DNA of 44,869 nt, taken from NCBI GenBank assembly GCA_944387425.1, contig CALXEV010000011.1:1-44869 (forward strand). The letters run 5' to 3'. Below are positions 15,613 through 24,017 of the stretch, piece after piece. The notes beneath the pieces are model-generated. The model did not search any database. It had not been told where the DNA came from and saw nothing but the letters and a program-made list of their open reading frames with translations. The stretch's first letter is position 1, and each line of letters starts with the position of its first letter. This DNA comes from an uncultured Clostridia bacterium (lineage in GTDB: Bacteria; Bacillota; Clostridia; TANB77; CAG-508). The translations under genes and the position numbers were made by a program.

Positions 15613-17010
15613 ATGGAAGAAAACTTAAAAGAAAAACTTTTCAACAAAAAAGAAGTTGGTTGGAAAGATATCAGTACTCGCGAAAAAGAGGCTATATATT
15701 CTTTTTCTAAAAATTATATTGATTTTTTAAATAAATCAAAAATAGAAAGAGAAGCTGTTTGTACTGCAAAAAAATTAGCAGAAGAAAATGGTTTTAAAGA
15801 CTTATCAACTTTTGAAACTTTAAAAGAAGGTGATAAAGTTTATTTTATTAACAGAGATAAAAGTATGTATTTGGCTGTTATTGGATCTGAAAAATTAGAA
15901 AATGGTATTCAAATTGTTGGTTCACATATTGATTCACCAAGATTAGATTTAAAACCAAACCCATTATATGAAGATAGTGGTTTTGCATATTTTAAAACAC
16001 ATTATTATGGTGGAATAAAAAAATATCAATGGACAACAATTCCTTTAAGTATACATGGTGTTATTGTAAAAACAAGTGGTGAAAAAATTAATGTAAATAT
16101 TGGTGAAGATGAGAATGATCCTATATTTGTAATCACTGATTTATTACCACATTTAGCACAAGATCAAATGGAAAAGAAATTAAAAAATGGTATTGATGGA
16201 GAAGATTTAAATATTTTACTTGGAAGTATTCCATATGAAAACGAAAAAGAAGCAGATGCTGTAAAATTAAATATTTTAAATATACTAAATCAAAAATATG
16301 ATATTACAGAAGCTGATTTATTAAGTTCAGAACTTGAAGTTGTTCCTGCATTTAAAGCTCGTTCTTTAGGTTTTGATGCAAGTATGGTTGCCGGTTATGG
16401 TCAAGATGATAAAATATGTGCATATACTTCTCTATCTGCAATATTAAGCTTAGAACATGTTAAAACAACTGCAGTTTGCATTCTTTCTGATAAAGAAGAA
16501 ATTGGAAGTATGGGGAACACTGGTATGGAATCACATATGTTTGATTACTTTGTTTCTGAATTATTAAATAAAACAGGAGAAAACAGACCAAATTTATTAG
16601 ATAAAGTATTTTGTTTTTCAAAAATGCTTTCTGCAGATGTTGATGCAGGATTTGACCCTATTTATGCTTCTGTTTCAGATAGAACAAATGCAGCATTTTT
16701 AGGTCGTGGTGTTGGTTTAAATAAATATACTGGCGCTCGTGGAAAATCTGGTGCTTCTGATGCAAATGCAGAATTTGTTGCTTGGGTTAGAAATGTATTA
16801 GAAAAAAATAATATTAAATATCAAATTTCTGAACTTGGAAAAGTTGATGTTGGCGGTGGTGGAACTATCGCATATATACTAGCAAATAAGGGTGTTGATG
16901 TTATTGATTGTGGCGTTCCAGTTCTTTCAATGCATGCACCTTATGAAGTTACAAGCAAATATGATATTTATATGGCTTATAAAACTTATAAAGCTTTTTG
17001 GGAAGCCTAA
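15613..17010 (+). CDS. M18-family zinc aminopeptidase
   Basis: A 465-residue cytosolic aminopeptidase of the M18 family (aspartyl/leucyl type), removing N-terminal residues in peptide turnover. Metal-binding and catalytic motifs are in place: SHIDSPRLDLKPNP, SDKEEIGSMGNTGM, SADVDAGFDP, GGGGTIAYI and a C-terminal SMHAPYE. Length is normal. GGAGG lies 7 nt before the ATG. It stands alone, followed by a REP-like unit and a terminator. Confidence 0.94.
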   Translation: MEENLKEKLFNKKEVGWKDISTREKEAIYSFSKNYIDFLNKSKIEREAVCTAKKLAEENGFKDLSTFETLKEGDKVYFINRDKSMYLAVIGSEKLENGIQIVGSHIDSPRLDLKPNPLYEDSGFAYFKTHYYGGIKKYQWTTIPLSIHGVIVKTSGEKINVNIGEDENDPIFVITDLLPHLAQDQMEKKLKNGIDGEDLNILLGSIPYENEKEADAVKLNILNILNQKYDITEADLLSSELEVVPAFKARSLGFDASMVAGYGQDDKICAYTSLSAILSLEHVKTTAVCILSDKEEIGSMGNTGMESHMFDYFVSELLNKTGENRPNLLDKVFCFSKMLSADVDAGFDPIYASVSDRTNAAFLGRGVGLNKYTGARGKSGASDANAEFVAWVRNVLEKNNIKYQISELGKVDVGGGGTIAYILANKGVDVIDCGVPVLSMHAPYEVTSKYDIYMAYKTYKAFWEA

Positions 17011-17019
17011 ATTTAAAAT

Positions 17020-17047
17020 TTGCCACAGGGACGGTCCTTTTTGGCAA
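17020..17047. repeat. REP-like palindromic repeat, copy 2 (single unit)
   Basis: 28 bp with ends TTGCCA / TGGCAA and core AGGGACGGTCCTT, 10 bp after the aminopeptidase stop and just before its terminator. Confidence 0.87.
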
Positions 17048-17053
17048 AAAAAT

Positions 17054-17086
17054 AAAAGTGGAAAGTAAAATTTCCACTTTTTATTT
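17054..17086 (+). terminator. Intrinsic terminator of the aminopeptidase gene
   Basis: Perfect 11-bp stem AAAAGTGGAAA / TTTCCACTTTT (17054-17064 with 17071-17081), followed by TTATTT. Confidence 0.8.
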
Positions 17087-17164
17087 GTCAATAAGGTACT
17101 TATTTCGTCATTTTGAACTTTTAAATCAGAAAAAAGAAACTAGATTTTTCTAGCTCTCTTCTAA

Positions 17165-17467
17165 CTATTTTACCGTTTCTTTATCTTCTTTTTTTAATGG
17201 AACAACTCTTATAGTATATCCCATTGGATATAACATCTTAATTAGAGTCATTGCTTGAGGAGAACGAGAACGGCTTTCAATTCTTGCTATTGCTGGCTGT
17301 TTAATTCCTGTCTTTTCGCTTAATTCTCTTTGTGAAAGATTACTTTTTTTTCTTGCCTCAATAGTAGCCTCTATTAAATCCATTTCTAATTGTATTTCTG
17401 CTTCTTGTTCAGGTGTGATATTTAACTCTTGCTCAAAATCTTCCCACTTTTTTAATTTTTTACTCAT
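17165..17467 (-). CDS. HigA-like antitoxin (XRE HTH)
   Basis: A 100-residue protein with an N-terminal helical linker (EDFEQELNITPEQEAEIQLEMDLIEATIEARK) and an XRE HTH (NLSQRELSEKTGIKQPAIARIESR), the form seen in HigA/RelB-type antitoxins paired with Gp49-like toxins. Its start lies 28 bp after the remains of the matching toxin gene, in the toxin-first order typical of higBA. The antitoxin frame looks intact while the toxin is broken. A regulatory role remains possible. Confidence 0.85.
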   Translation of the reverse strand: MSKKLKKWEDFEQELNITPEQEAEIQLEMDLIEATIEARKKSNLSQRELSEKTGIKQPAIARIESRSRSPQAMTLIKMLYPMGYTIRVVPLKKEDKETVK

Positions 17468-17495
17468 TTTCCCTCACTCCTATTCCTATAATCTC

Positions 17496-17726
17496 TTAAT
17501 AATCGTTTGCTTTTTCAATTTCTTTTGGTGGTGTCTTTTGCGTTTGTTTCATAAAGTGACTTAATAAGATAAACTTATTATTATCCCAATATGCAAAAAG
17601 TATTCTATCTCTTAAAGGTCTTAATTCCCAAATATCACTATCAAGATGTTTTATATATGGTGTTCCTAATGATAATCCATGTTTTTTTAATAATCTTATA
17701 TAAGCTATTATCTTATTAAATTTGTA
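17496..17726 (-). pseudogene. N-terminally truncated HigB/Gp49-like toxin
   Basis: Reading the minus strand from 17726 to the TAA at 17496-17498 gives 76 residues beginning YKFNKIIAYIRLLKKHG, through DIWELRPLRDRILFAYW, to MKQTQKTPPKEIEKANDY. This is the C-terminal three quarters of a RelE/HigB family (phage Gp49-like) mRNA-cleaving toxin. There is no start codon in frame before this region: a TGA precedes directly (17729-17727), and the expected first 25-30 residues are missing. A nearby ATG is in a different frame that stops after eight codons. I interpret it as a decayed toxin. Confidence 0.8.
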
Positions 17727-17838
17727 TCATACATTTAGCTTACTCCTTTTATATTATATTTATATGATAACATTTTGGTTATCGTTTGTCAATAGATTTT
17801 ATAAAATTTTTATAACTTTTTGATTATCACTATATATC

Positions 17839-17885
17839 AAAAAAAGTCATACAAGCATTGATATTTCAATACTTGTATGACTTTT
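17839..17885 (-). terminator. Terminator downstream of tRNA-Arg
   Basis: A long hairpin with outer stem AAAAGTCATACAAG / CTTGTATGACTTTT (17842-17855 with 17872-17885) and an inner 5-bp extension, followed on the minus strand by a T-run. Confidence 0.82.
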
Positions 17886-17891
17886 AGTGTA

Positions 17892-17968
<77 letters not shown>

Positions 17969-18025
17969 ATTAATTAACACTCAAATATAATAACACATCC
18001 ATAATAAAATGTCAATAATTTTATC

Positions 18026-18055
18026 AAAAAAACTTCTCAAAGTGAGAAGTTTTTA
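18026..18055 (-). terminator. Intrinsic terminator of the replication-relaxation-like gene
   Basis: Stem AACTTCTCA / TGAGAAGTT (18031-18039 with 18043-18051) with a 3-nt loop, and a T-run on the minus strand. Confidence 0.8.
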
Positions 18056-18057
18056 TT

Positions 18058-18999
18058 TTATAATTCTAGAATTTTTGCTTCAACATTAACCATTTTATAT
18101 TTGTTTGTTTTTTCATCAAGTTTAAATTCAATCAAAGTATTTTCAAGAGTTTCATTGTTTTGTCTTAAATCTGTTGTAAAATACATTTTTATTTGTGGAA
18201 TTTCTAATTTATTTTTTAGAATTTGCATATATGTCTCTGCTGTATGTTTATCATCTTCGCAAACAAATATCAACTGTGGCATTGATGAATATCCAGAATC
18301 ACCTGGAACAAAGTTTTCATAAAAGTTTTTATACATTGTTAATTTGTCAATTAATTTCTTTTCCCACTCTGGCTCTCTTCTAATTACTTCAAATAAAAAT
18401 GTTATAGATTTATTGTTTTTAGTTAATCTTACTGAACCACCAGTTGCCTTAAATACTTTTCCTGAAATTTTATCTGTTAATGAAGGTTTAACAACATAAC
18501 TGTCAAATGCTTTTACCTTTCTCAAATATGCTATTATTGTTTGGTTTCCAGCAAGTCTCTTTTTAATCATTGGAACTGGCTTAACATTATCTGTTTGTTG
18601 CCATTTACATTCAATTTCTTTTGAAGTTAATAGATATTTTCCCATTTTTTCTAAGCAATATATTCTATATACTCCTTTTCCCTCTTCAGAAGTAAAGTAA
18701 TATCTTGTTAATATTTTTGATTTTACTAATTGCTCTAATTTGTTATTTAGTTTGTCTTGAGACTTAACATCTATTCCTTTCCATTCTAGCATTTGATATA
18801 TTTGTCTTGATGTTATAAATTCAAATTCATTAACTAACTCTAATATCGCAAAATGGATATCTGTTATATGTCCAATGTTTATTTTATGTATTATTTGATT
18901 CATTGATACATATCCATCTTTTCCATCAAATGTTTTTATTTCACCTTCTCTTATTGCAAATGGTGATACTTGTGCTTTGATTTGGTTATCTTCAACCAC
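18058..18999 (-). CDS. Replication-relaxation-like winged-helix protein
   Basis: A 313-residue protein with an N-terminal winged-helix region (about residues 40-125: HFAILELVNEFEFITSRQIYQML ... LEQLVKSKILTRYYF) and a C-terminal alpha/beta domain with FLFEVIRREPEWEKKLIDKLTMYKNFYENF and PQLIFVCEDD. This layout matches the replication-relaxation (Replic_Relax) family known from mobile elements and Gram-positive chromosomes; its biochemical role is unclear. The second domain resembles a restriction-endonuclease-like fold without an evident full active site. It is transcribed alone from a good promoter with an inverted repeat at the probable start of transcription, suggesting repression, perhaps by itself. 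Confidence 0.65.
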   Translation of the reverse strand: MVEDNQIKAQVSPFAIREGEIKTFDGKDGYVSMNQIIHKINIGHITDIHFAILELVNEFEFITSRQIYQMLEWKGIDVKSQDKLNNKLEQLVKSKILTRYYFTSEEGKGVYRIYCLEKMGKYLLTSKEIECKWQQTDNVKPVPMIKKRLAGNQTIIAYLRKVKAFDSYVVKPSLTDKISGKVFKATGGSVRLTKNNKSITFLFEVIRREPEWEKKLIDKLTMYKNFYENFVPGDSGYSSMPQLIFVCEDDKHTAETYMQILKNKLEIPQIKMYFTTDLRQNNETLENTLIEFKLDEKTNKYKMVNVEAKILEL

Positions 19000-19048
19000 T
19001 TCAATCCCTCCTATTATAATTTAATTATAAACTATATTTCCTACTTCA

Positions 19049-19070
19049 TGTACTTATTTTCTTTAGTACA
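19049..19070. promoter_or_regulatory. Candidate operator, TGTACT-N10-AGTACA
   Basis: A perfect 6-bp inverted repeat with a 10-bp spacer, placed at +1 to about +20 of the promoter at 19076-19104, where a bound dimer would block transcription of the replication-relaxation-like gene. No regulator can be assigned. Confidence 0.4.
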
Positions 19071-19075
19071 CATAT

Positions 19076-19104
19076 ATTATATCTTTTTCATGTGAATTTT
19101 TCAA
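19076..19104 (-). promoter_or_regulatory. Sigma-A promoter of the replication-relaxation-like gene
   Basis: Minus strand TTGAAA (19104-19099), 17 bp, TATAAT (19081-19076). Confidence 0.75.
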
Positions 19105-19119
19105 GTTTTTTGGTAATTT

Positions 19120-19833
19120 TTACATTAATCCTTTGATTTCTTCTTTTTTTAAGTATCTCCATTCTCCTATTTTTAAATCTTTTACACCTATATTTCCTAT
19201 TTTGCTTCTATGTAATGCCAATACTTTCTTACCAATTGCTTCACACATCTTTCTAACCTGTCTATTCTTTCCCTCATGTATTGTTATTTCTATTCTTGAA
19301 ATATCTTTTTCTAAATCAGTTTTTAATATTTTTACTTTTGCAGGTTTTGTAATATAGTCATCAATTTTTACACCTTTTTGTAACTGTTCTATTTCATTGG
19401 CTTGTATTATTCCTTTTAGTGTTACAGTATAAGTTTTCGTTATTTCATGTTTAGGATGTGTAACTTTAAATACAAAATCCCCATCATTTGTTAAAATTAG
19501 TGCTCCTGATGTGTACATATCTAATCTACCAACAGGAACAATTCTTTCTTTAACTTTTACTAAATCTAATACTGCATCTCTATCAAATTGATCTGATACT
19601 GTTGTAACATAACCTATTGGCTTATTTAGTAATATGTAAATATGTTTTTCTTCTATTTTGACTTCTTTATTTTTGAATTTTACAATGTCTTTTTTAGGAT
19701 TTACTTTAGTCCCCAATTCAGTTACAACTTTATTATTGACTTGTACATCACCTTGCAAAATATATTCTTCGCATTTTCTTCTTGAAGCAACTCCACATTC
19801 TGCTAGGTATTTTTGTAATCTTATTTCTTCCAT
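19120..19833 (-). CDS. rluB: RsuA/RluB-family pseudouridine synthase
   Basis: A roughly 237-residue enzyme that isomerises uridine in rRNA, most likely the RluB-type site in 23S rRNA helix 89-90. An N-terminal S4 RNA-binding domain (IRLQKYLAECGVASRRKCEEYI) is followed by the catalytic core with the aspartate in PVGRLDMYTSGALILTNDG and the RsuA-family end motif HEGKNRQVRKMCEAIGKKV. I choose the ATG at 19833; a GTG at 19842 is in frame three codons earlier and cannot be excluded, because the Shine-Dalgarno (GAAGTGA) is weak. Confidence 0.92.
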   Translation of the reverse strand: MEEIRLQKYLAECGVASRRKCEEYILQGDVQVNNKVVTELGTKVNPKKDIVKFKNKEVKIEEKHIYILLNKPIGYVTTVSDQFDRDAVLDLVKVKERIVPVGRLDMYTSGALILTNDGDFVFKVTHPKHEITKTYTVTLKGIIQANEIEQLQKGVKIDDYITKPAKVKILKTDLEKDISRIEITIHEGKNRQVRKMCEAIGKKVLALHRSKIGNIGVKDLKIGEWRYLKKEEIKGLM

Positions 19834-19933
19834 TTTATTCACTTCATTTCATTAATTTTATGTACTATTTTTTATAAATTTGCATAATATATATTAATTC
19901 CTTTTACTTTTTTAAAAGGCTTTATATAGATTC

Positions 19934-19956
19934 TCCAGCAAGGTTCTCTTGCTGGA
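19934..19956. terminator. Hairpin after the RluD-family gene
   Basis: Perfect 9-bp stem TCCAGCAAG / CTTGCTGGA with a 5-nt loop, directly beyond the stop of the gene at 19957. There is no clear T-run on the minus strand, so it may be a 3'-end stabiliser or a weak terminator. Confidence 0.45.
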
Positions 19957-20865
19957 TTATTTATTATCTAACTTTTGAATTATTTCTTGAAAATATTCTG
20001 GTAATGGTGCTTCTAATTCCATAATTTTGTTTGTTATAGGATGTTTAAATTCTAATTTTTGTGCATGTAAACATTGACCTACTACGCCAAATTCATTTTT
20101 TCCATTAGAATATGTATAATCACCAATTATTGGATATCCTATATATGATAAATGTACACGTATTTGGTGTGTTCTTCCTGTTTCTATATTAACTTGTAAT
20201 AATGTATAATGCTCCCATCTTTTTAAGACTTTTATATGTGTTACAGCATTTTTCCCATCTTTACAAACTGCCATCTTTTTTCTATCTGTTTTACTTCTTC
20301 CAATTGGCATATCTATTGTTGCTTCATTCTCTCTAACAACTCCTCTAACTAAAGCAATATATGTCTTTTTTACTTTATGTGCTTTAATTTGTTCACTTAA
20401 ATTTACATGTGCCTTGTCATTTTTAGCAACTATAAGAAGTCCTGAAGTATCTTTATCTATTCTATGTACAATTCCAGGTCTAATTTCTCCTCCAATACCT
20501 GATAAACTATCTCCGCATTTTGCCATGATAGCATTAACTAATGTTCCATCTAAATTTCCGTTTCCTGGATGTACTACCATTCCTTTTGGCTTATTTACAA
20601 CAACTATATCACTATCTTCATAAATTACTTCAATAGGTATGTTTTCCGCTTTAATCTCAATTTTTTTAGGTTCTGGTATTTCTACTTCAACAACATCATT
20701 TTCATTTACTTTATATGATGCTTTTTGTTCTTTCCCATTTACCAATATATTTTTTTCATCAATTAATCTTTGAACTGCAGTTCTTGTTATTTCTGCATTT
20801 TGCTCTGTTACATATCTATCTAATCTTTTGCCTTTATCTTCATTTTTTACTATATATTTATACAT
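19957..20865 (-). CDS. rluD: RluA-family 23S rRNA pseudouridine synthase (RluD-like)
   Basis: A 302-residue protein with an N-terminal S4 domain (KRLDRYVTEQNAEITRTAVQRLI) and the RluA catalytic domain: VVNKPKGMVVHPG, the catalytic aspartate in GIVHRIDKDTSGLLIVAK, and TGRTHQIRVHLSYIGYPIIGD. Length and architecture fit RluD, which modifies 23S rRNA helix 69; RluC-like specificity cannot be excluded. It starts 9 bp after the GT-C-like gene and is probably cotranscribed with it; in many Firmicutes this gene follows lspA, which is not here. Confidence 0.92.
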   Translation of the reverse strand: MYKYIVKNEDKGKRLDRYVTEQNAEITRTAVQRLIDEKNILVNGKEQKASYKVNENDVVEVEIPEPKKIEIKAENIPIEVIYEDSDIVVVNKPKGMVVHPGNGNLDGTLVNAIMAKCGDSLSGIGGEIRPGIVHRIDKDTSGLLIVAKNDKAHVNLSEQIKAHKVKKTYIALVRGVVRENEATIDMPIGRSKTDRKKMAVCKDGKNAVTHIKVLKRWEHYTLLQVNIETGRTHQIRVHLSYIGYPIIGDYTYSNGKNEFGVVGQCLHAQKLEFKHPITNKIMELEAPLPEYFQEIIQKLDNK

Positions 20866-20874
20866 TATTCTCCT

Positions 20875-22407
20875 CTAATCTGTTATCTCATAAAAAACAA
20901 AATTTTCATCTTGTTTTAGAAGTTTATAACCATCTAAGTTTCCTCTTTCAATTATCATATTCATTTTTGAATCTTTATATAAAATCATATGAGTAATATT
21001 ATACTTTGCTAATCTAATTTCAAACCAATCATTTAAATTTGAAGATGCTATAAAATCATCAAAAATTGATACTCCTGGGTTATACTCTGGTGCATATAAA
21101 TCACATCTTGAATCTATAAATACTGGTATTCCTCTAAATAATAGATAACTTCCATAATTATATTCATTAAACAATCTTACTTCTGATAAATCTATTTGTT
21201 CTCTTTCAAAATATTCTAAAATCCAATCACTCATTTTAACAGGATATGTGTTTTCATCTATATATGTTTGATTTAGCTTAGGTTTAATAAAATACATACA
21301 GAACATTATTATTACTGATGATAACATGAATACTCCAAAACCATTCATAGCAAAGTTTAAGACTCTATCATCAAAATCTTTAACCTGACTTGTTATCCAA
21401 CTATATATCAATCTATTTAAAATTACTGAACATATTATTACAAATATAGATGCTTGTCTTTGTGTCATCAACATTAAAAATGTTAATCCACATAGCATAA
21501 ATAAATCACACAATCTTATTTTAGCTTTTGTAAATATTAAAACTGCTAGAAATATAATTAATACACATAATATATTATCTTCATTTATTAATGTCATTGG
21601 TAAATGTTCATTTATATTTTGAGTTGTATTACCTTGCATTGTTTTATATAAATACGTATAAGGTGTTGTTCCAAGTGGAGTTAAAAGTCCTGTTAATGCA
21701 CAGATTATCATCACTATAATTAAATATTTCATTCCAGGTCTTTTTTGCATTTCAAGTTTGTCACCTTGTTTTACTTCTTTACCAAATTTTTTTGCCATAT
21801 GCTCTTCTATACAATAAATTATAAATTCTGCTATATATGGTAAATATAATACAAAAAAGAATGGCCATACTGCAACATGTAAGTTTGCCATTAGTATTGA
21901 AATTATTATTAATCCAATACCATACCTTTTCTTACATGTATCTAATAATCTTTCTATGCAGAACAACTCTAATTCAAATAAAATAAATGTTACAAGTTGT
22001 GCTCTAGCTGTAATAAAATCCTTTAATAGATACATTGCACCTATTGTTATTACAAAAGAAAGAACTTTATTTTTTACCAACTTTTCATTTACCTTATAAA
22101 TTGTTATACCTAATATTATTGAAAAAATGCATGTTGATATATAAATTCCTGTCATTCCATCTAAATTATATATTGAATAAATCATAACATCATATAACCA
22201 ATGTGGATATGTATATTCCAAATTCTCATGCCATGAAAATGGATCTTTCATGTCAATCCCTTTTTCTTGAATTATGTGTTCACCTATTTTTATTGTGTAA
22301 AATGTATCATTTTGTAAAGTTTTAGGTGTTAAGCTTATACAAAATAATGCAATTAATATAATTGTTAAAATTTCAAAAAAAACTCTTTTATTAACTTCTT
22401 TTTTCAT
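20875..22407 (-). CDS. Polytopic membrane protein, GT-C-like
   Basis: A 510-residue integral membrane protein with about ten hydrophobic helices and a soluble C-terminal part (from about residue 395). The first extracytoplasmic loop (NDTFYTIKIGEHIIQEKGIDMKD-like, with PHWLYDVMIY) carries acidic residues in the place used by GT-C glycosyltransferases for catalysis, and the C-terminus has NEYNYGSYLLFRGIPVFIDS, seen in uncharacterised GT-C-like proteins. A role in transfer of a lipid-linked sugar is inference. It leads the two-gene unit with rluD and has its own promoter next to a REPIN-like element. Confidence 0.7.
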   Translation of the reverse strand: MKKEVNKRVFFEILTIILIALFCISLTPKTLQNDTFYTIKIGEHIIQEKGIDMKDPFSWHENLEYTYPHWLYDVMIYSIYNLDGMTGIYISTCIFSIILGITIYKVNEKLVKNKVLSFVITIGAMYLLKDFITARAQLVTFILFELELFCIERLLDTCKKRYGIGLIIISILMANLHVAVWPFFFVLYLPYIAEFIIYCIEEHMAKKFGKEVKQGDKLEMQKRPGMKYLIIVMIICALTGLLTPLGTTPYTYLYKTMQGNTTQNINEHLPMTLINEDNILCVLIIFLAVLIFTKAKIRLCDLFMLCGLTFLMLMTQRQASIFVIICSVILNRLIYSWITSQVKDFDDRVLNFAMNGFGVFMLSSVIIMFCMYFIKPKLNQTYIDENTYPVKMSDWILEYFEREQIDLSEVRLFNEYNYGSYLLFRGIPVFIDSRCDLYAPEYNPGVSIFDDFIASSNLNDWFEIRLAKYNITHMILYKDSKMNMIIERGNLDGYKLLKQDENFVFYEITD

Positions 22408-22441
22408 TTAAATTTTCCTTTCGTTTGTTAATTTCTAATAT

Positions 22442-22470
22442 AGTATAGCAAAGTTTTTTTCAAAAATCAA
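22442..22470 (-). promoter_or_regulatory. Probable promoter of the GT-C-like gene and rluD
   Basis: Minus strand TTGATT (22470-22465), 17 bp, TATACT (22447-22442). It lies 4 bp from the REPIN-like element. Confidence 0.6.
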
Positions 22471-22474
22471 TTAC

Positions 22475-22575
22475 TTGTCAGAGGGACGGTCCTTAATGGC
22501 AAAAAATAAAAAAGTAAGAATTCTATAAACTCCTACTCTTTTACGGATTGCCATAAAGGTACGTCCCCATGACAA
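22475..22575. repeat. REPIN-like doublet: two REP units in inverted orientation
   Basis: Unit a (22475-22502) has core AGGGACGGTCCTT; unit b (22548-22575) has its inverse with a variant core AAGGTACGTCCCC. Outer ends TTGTCA and TGACAA and inner ends TGGCAA and TTGCCA are complementary, so the 101-bp element can fold into one long hairpin. The spacer also holds a partial hairpin (AAGTAAGA / TCCTACTCTT). Located between the SSB-like gene and the GT-C-like gene promoter. Confidence 0.85.
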
Positions 22576-22580
22576 ATTTT

Positions 22581-23282
22581 TTATCCAACTTGTTGTTCGG
22601 TTTCTTCTTCTTTCTTTTCTTTTCCTTCTTCATTTAATAATTCTAAGCTACAAATTGATACTTCATATGCAACTTTCATTTCTGATGTTCCATCTTCATA
22701 TTTCTTTTCATATTGTCTTGATTGAACTCTACCTACAATTTTAACTTGTGCTCCAACTTCTAAGTTTTGACAGAATCTTGCATTTCTTCCCCATGCTATT
22801 GTAGGAATATAGTCTGATTTATTATATGCTCTGTTTACTGCTAATAATAGGTCTGCAATTTCTCTTCCAAATGGTGTTTGTCTGTAAATAGGTTTTTTAC
22901 ATACAAATCCTATAAGTACAACTTCGTTTGTTGTTTCTTCTTTTTTTACTATGTCACTTTCTTCTTGTTCAGCTGGTTCTTCAATTTCCTGAATGTCTTT
23001 TGCAAACACTGTTAAGATTAATCTGTTTTTTTCGTTTTGATAACTATTATAAGATCTAAATTGTCCTTTTATTAATAGTTTCTTTCCTTCTGTTAATGTG
23101 TTTTCAGATATTAATCTTTCTGAAATTGTTATTGGTATAATGTCTGCATTTCCACTTAAACGTGGTATTGATAAGTTAAATGTGTAAAATTTTTCTCCAT
23201 AAATCTCATGGCTGAATTTTTTCTCACCTGTAACCCTTCCTACTAATGTTAAGTAGTTGTTTTCTAAATAATTTGTATCCAA
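22581..23282 (-). CDS. Tandem OB-fold single-strand-binding-like protein
   Basis: A 233-residue protein with two SSB-type OB folds: residues about 8-100 (LTLVGRVTGEKKFSHEIYG ... RLILTVFAKDIQEIE) and about 118-218 (NEVVLIGFVCKKPIYRQTPFG ... IPTIAWGRNARFCQNLEVG, then VKIVGRVQSRQY). The second fold is the better match to bacterial SSB. The C-terminus is Glu/Lys rich and ends in EETEQQVG, lacking the DDDIPF-type acidic tip by which SSB recruits partner proteins, so this is not the principal replicative SSB. It may bind ssDNA in repair or competence. It has its own promoter. Confidence 0.82.
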   Translation of the reverse strand: MDTNYLENNYLTLVGRVTGEKKFSHEIYGEKFYTFNLSIPRLSGNADIIPITISERLISENTLTEGKKLLIKGQFRSYNSYQNEKNRLILTVFAKDIQEIEEPAEQEESDIVKKEETTNEVVLIGFVCKKPIYRQTPFGREIADLLLAVNRAYNKSDYIPTIAWGRNARFCQNLEVGAQVKIVGRVQSRQYEKKYEDGTSEMKVAYEVSICSLELLNEEGKEKKEEETEQQVG

Positions 23283-23362
23283 TTTTATTTCCTCCCTATC
23301 TTTTTATTTATCGAGTGTAAATTATCTTCTTGCATTTGTTTTTTAAATTTTCTACATTTTTA

Positions 23363-23391
23363 ATTATACTACACTTTTTTGGTTTTGTCTA
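23363..23391 (-). promoter_or_regulatory. Sigma-A promoter of the SSB-like gene
   Basis: Minus strand TAGACA (23391-23386), 17 bp, TATAAT (23368-23363). Confidence 0.68.
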
Positions 23392-23463
23392 CATAAAAAG
23401 TTAATATTTTCTAAATTTTTTTCATTTTTTTCCCATTTTGATAGCTTTTTGTGTAATTTTTCA

Positions 23464-23949
23464 TTAATTATGGAGTTCTTTTATGATAAATGTTACTATT
23501 TTATTATAAATTTTTTCATTGTTTTCAAGCTTTATTTCCTTTTCTTGTGTTTCAATTCTTTTTTGCTCAGCTATCATTATATCTCTTTGAATAAAAATCA
23601 TTACTTTATTTTCTTTAATACTAGAAATTGTTATTGTCGCTTTTGAATTAAAGCCAAATGTTATTATTTTTATTGGTTTTTCTATTCCTATTTTTCTTAA
23701 TATACTTATGCTTATATCTGTGTTGATAATTAAATGTTTTGAATTTTGAATTAATTCTTTCAAAAATATATATTCATTTTCCTTTAAGTTTATGTCATCT
23801 AAAAATATTATTTCTTCAAATTTTATATTTTTTAAATTTTCAATATTATTTTCTTTTATTTCTATAATTTCAATCTCTTTTTCTTTTATGTCTTTTCTAA
23901 TAGATTGCACATCTTTTTTCTTAGCAATCAAACCAATAAATAGCATCAT
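23464..23949 (-). CDS. Conserved hypothetical protein
   Basis: A 161-residue Ile/Lys/Glu-rich protein without signal peptide or membrane helix. An alternating beta/alpha pattern (MMLFIGLIAKKKDV, EEIIFLDDINL, HLIINTDISISIL, IKIITFGFNSKATITISSI, KVMIFIQRDI) suggests a small Rossmann-like fold; the ITFGFNSKATITISSI stretch looks like a conserved core but no catalytic motif is recognised. It lies 68 bp downstream of the promoter-proximal side of nothing known and 67 bp upstream of the PdaB-like gene's stop, on the same strand, so it heads or precedes that gene only by position. Confidence 0.65.
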   Translation of the reverse strand: MMLFIGLIAKKKDVQSIRKDIKEKEIEIIEIKENNIENLKNIKFEEIIFLDDINLKENEYIFLKELIQNSKHLIINTDISISILRKIGIEKPIKIITFGFNSKATITISSIKENKVMIFIQRDIMIAEQKRIETQEKEIKLENNEKIYNKIVTFIIKELHN

Positions 23950-24017
23950 TCTCTCCTTATTAAGTTTATGTACTATTAGTTCCTATTATTTCCTTTATTA
24001 TCTTTAATATACATAAT

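Noticed and set aside
17727..17760. An ATG near 17737 as start of the HigB-like toxin
   Set aside because: It is in another frame and stops after eight codons; a TGA blocks the toxin frame.
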